A stretch of 64,000 nt of DNA. Source: CAYOUV01 sp963790075. GTDB taxonomy: Bacteria; Chloroflexota; Anaerolineae; Anaerolineales; Villigracilaceae. The stretch is from the NCBI GenBank assembly GCA_963790075.1, contig CAWBNG010000004.1:620001-684000 (forward strand), written 5' to 3'. The notes under the pieces were generated by a model, which saw nothing but the letters and a program-made list of their open reading frames with translations, was not told where the DNA came from and made no database searches. How positions within the stretch are numbered: the first letter of the stretch is position 1; each line of letters starts with the position of its first letter. A program made the position numbers and the translations under genes. Of this stretch, positions 63,050 through 64,000 are shown one piece after another.

Positions 63050-63351
63050 CAACTCAAATTGCTCAAAAAGAAACGATCTCGCGTGGCGAGATGCTCAAAC
63101 GCCTGCGTGCTCAGCATGCCGAAACGGTAGAGCGTACCCAGGCCTTGCTGAAGGAACAAAAGCGAATCCAAAGGGAGATCTGCCAGGTCATGCGCGAGAA
63201 TCCCAAGACGGTGCCTGAGATCGCAGAGGCGGTCGGCATGCCCACCCAAGAAGTACTCTGGTATATCGCTTCGTTCAAGAAGTATGGTCTTCTGGTCGAA
63301 GATGGCATGTGTGCTGATTACCCCTTGTATCGCCGCGCGGAGGTGAAGTGA
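63046..63351 (+). CDS. Small winged-helix protein in the Hdr-like operon
   Basis: A 101-residue protein, not assigned to a named family. An N-terminal coiled-coil stretch (MLKRLRAQHAETVERTQALLKEQKRIQREI) leads to a winged helix (KTVPEIAEAVGMPTQEVLWYIASFKKYGLLVEDG). Its ATG overlaps the preceding stop by four bases, and the next gene begins one base after its stop codon. It could be a regulator of the operon or an adaptor of the complex; one cysteine only, so no cluster. Confidence 0.8.
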   Translation: MTTQIAQKETISRGEMLKRLRAQHAETVERTQALLKEQKRIQREICQVMRENPKTVPEIAEAVGMPTQEVLWYIASFKKYGLLVEDGMCADYPLYRRAEVK

Positions 63352-63352
63352 G

Positions 63353-64000
63353 ATGAGCACGAGACTCGATCCTCAATTTTTGAAGGAACTCAAAGAATAC
63401 GGCGCAGTGGGCATCGAGAAATGTTTCAACTGTGGCAATTGCACGGCCATCTGTCCATTGACGGATGACGAGCATCCCTTCCCGCGCGACATGGTGCGCT
63501 TTGCTCAAATGGGATTGCGGGATCGCATCCTCGAGCGCACGGATGCCTGGCAATGCTACTACTGCGGTGAATGCTCGGAGACCTGTCCAAAAGGCGCCGA
63601 ACCGGCTGAAACCATGATGTCCATTCGCCGCTGGCTGACGGCACAATACAACTCGTCAGGCCATGGTGCGAAACTGTACCGATCCGAAGGGGCTTTGTAC
63701 GTGTCCATTTTGAAGGGCGTGTTACTCAACTTGCTCCTACTGGTATTGTTCTACGTATTCGGCCTGGCCCATCTTGTTACCGACCGCGTGGAACTAAACA
63801 CCGTCTTCCCCGTAATGTGGGTGTGGGTGGTAGTGCTGGTTCACTTTGCCTACCTGGCCGTTCGGGTTTTGTTGAACATGCTGAGCATGACGCGGCATGT
63901 GTTGGGTCAGGATTTCACTAATAAGCAGATCCCGCTTTCCGTCTATGTCAGCGAGTCCAAGACCTTCATCTTGCATTTTCTCACGCAAAAGCGTTGGAAG
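63353..64000 (+). CDS. HdrC/QmoC-like membrane iron-sulfur protein, 3'-truncated by the window edge
   Basis: Translation from ATG 63353 stays open to the window end (216 residues). Two HdrC-type 4Fe-4S motifs are present: CFNCGNCTAICP (residues 24-35) and CYYCGECSETCP (about 69-80). They are followed by two hydrophobic segments (GVLLNLLLLVLFYVFGLAHLV and VMWVWVVVLVHFAYLAVRVLL), matching the start of the HdrE/cytochrome-b-type membrane part of QmoC. This would anchor the soluble HdrA-like subunits and exchange electrons with quinones. The remainder lies outside the window. Confidence 0.88.
   Translation, partial: MSTRLDPQFLKELKEYGAVGIEKCFNCGNCTAICPLTDDEHPFPRDMVRFAQMGLRDRILERTDAWQCYYCGECSETCPKGAEPAETMMSIRRWLTAQYNSSGHGAKLYRSEGALYVSILKGVLLNLLLLVLFYVFGLAHLVTDRVELNTVFPVMWVWVVVLVHFAYLAVRVLLNMLSMTRHVLGQDFTNKQIPLSVYVSESKTFILHFLTQKRWK

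Overview
The window looks like a chromosomal segment of a Gram-positive-type or monoderm-like anaerobe, most probably a member of Chloroflexota (Anaerolineae-like). This is inferred from gene content: a large mraZ-to-ftsZ division and cell-wall cluster without outer-membrane genes, CUT1 sugar transport linked to a ROK regulator, an HdrA/QmoA-type electron-transfer operon, and an F420-type (deazaflavin) oxidoreductase. Assignment is by recognition of protein families only; no search was run.

Layout. 1-9.3 kb: 3' end of pstB, ligA, an SRPBCC protein, a deazaflavin-type oxidoreductase, a frameshifted PLP enzyme of the alpha-oxoamine synthase family, a site-2 protease with CBS domains, and a P-type ATPase broken by a frameshift and a destroyed catalytic motif. 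9.3-10.05 kb: an IS200/IS605-type element with a single tnpA, terminal hairpins and a stem that hides the tnpA ribosome-binding site. 10.1-14.8 kb: nhaA, an RlmI-like rRNA methyltransferase, an AIF-like flavoprotein and two small membrane proteins. 14.9-32.4 kb: one long leftward dcw cluster (mraZ, rsmH, ftsL-like, ftsI, murF, mraY, murD, ftsW, murG, cvpA-like, murC, a 63-residue orphan, murB, ddl, ftsQ, ftsA, ftsZ), driven by a clear promoter with three 10-bp MraZ repeats. murE is absent from it.

32.4-43.1 kb: a methyltransferase and galK, a 1237-residue secreted nuclease with duplicated N-terminal domains and a C-terminal FIMAH-like domain, a GH4 glycosidase, a polytopic membrane protein with an internal repeat, an aldo/keto reductase and a Gfo/Idh/MocA oxidoreductase. 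43.17-47.04 kb: the first ~60 codons and last ~45 codons of comM lie 3.5 kb apart in the same orientation. Between them sit a nucleotidyltransferase/winged-helix gene pair with its own promoter and palindromic operator, and recD2, all on the opposite strand. This is the strongest candidate for an undescribed arrangement.

47.3-57.1 kb: an amino-sugar utilisation operon (ROK repressor with a 33-bp palindromic operator, ROK-like kinase, PIG-L deacetylase, lipoprotein binding protein, two permeases, GH3 hexosaminidase, frameshifted SIS isomerase). No ATPase gene is present, so a shared MsmX/UgpC-type ATPase is presumably used. 57.1-58.4 kb: an inactivated IS3-family element. 58.4-64 kb: a CRP/FNR-type site followed by arsR, tusA, an MvhD/FlpD-like gene, two HdrA-like flavoproteins (QmoA/QmoB-like), a small winged-helix gene and a QmoC-like membrane iron-sulfur protein cut by the window edge.

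Recurring themes: several genes have a -10 hexamer only 6-7 bases before ATG and no ribosome-binding site (probable leaderless mRNAs), and at least four non-mobile genes are broken by what look like single-base insertions. The second pattern means either gene decay or uncorrected sequence errors. I saw no rRNA, tRNA or CRISPR array.
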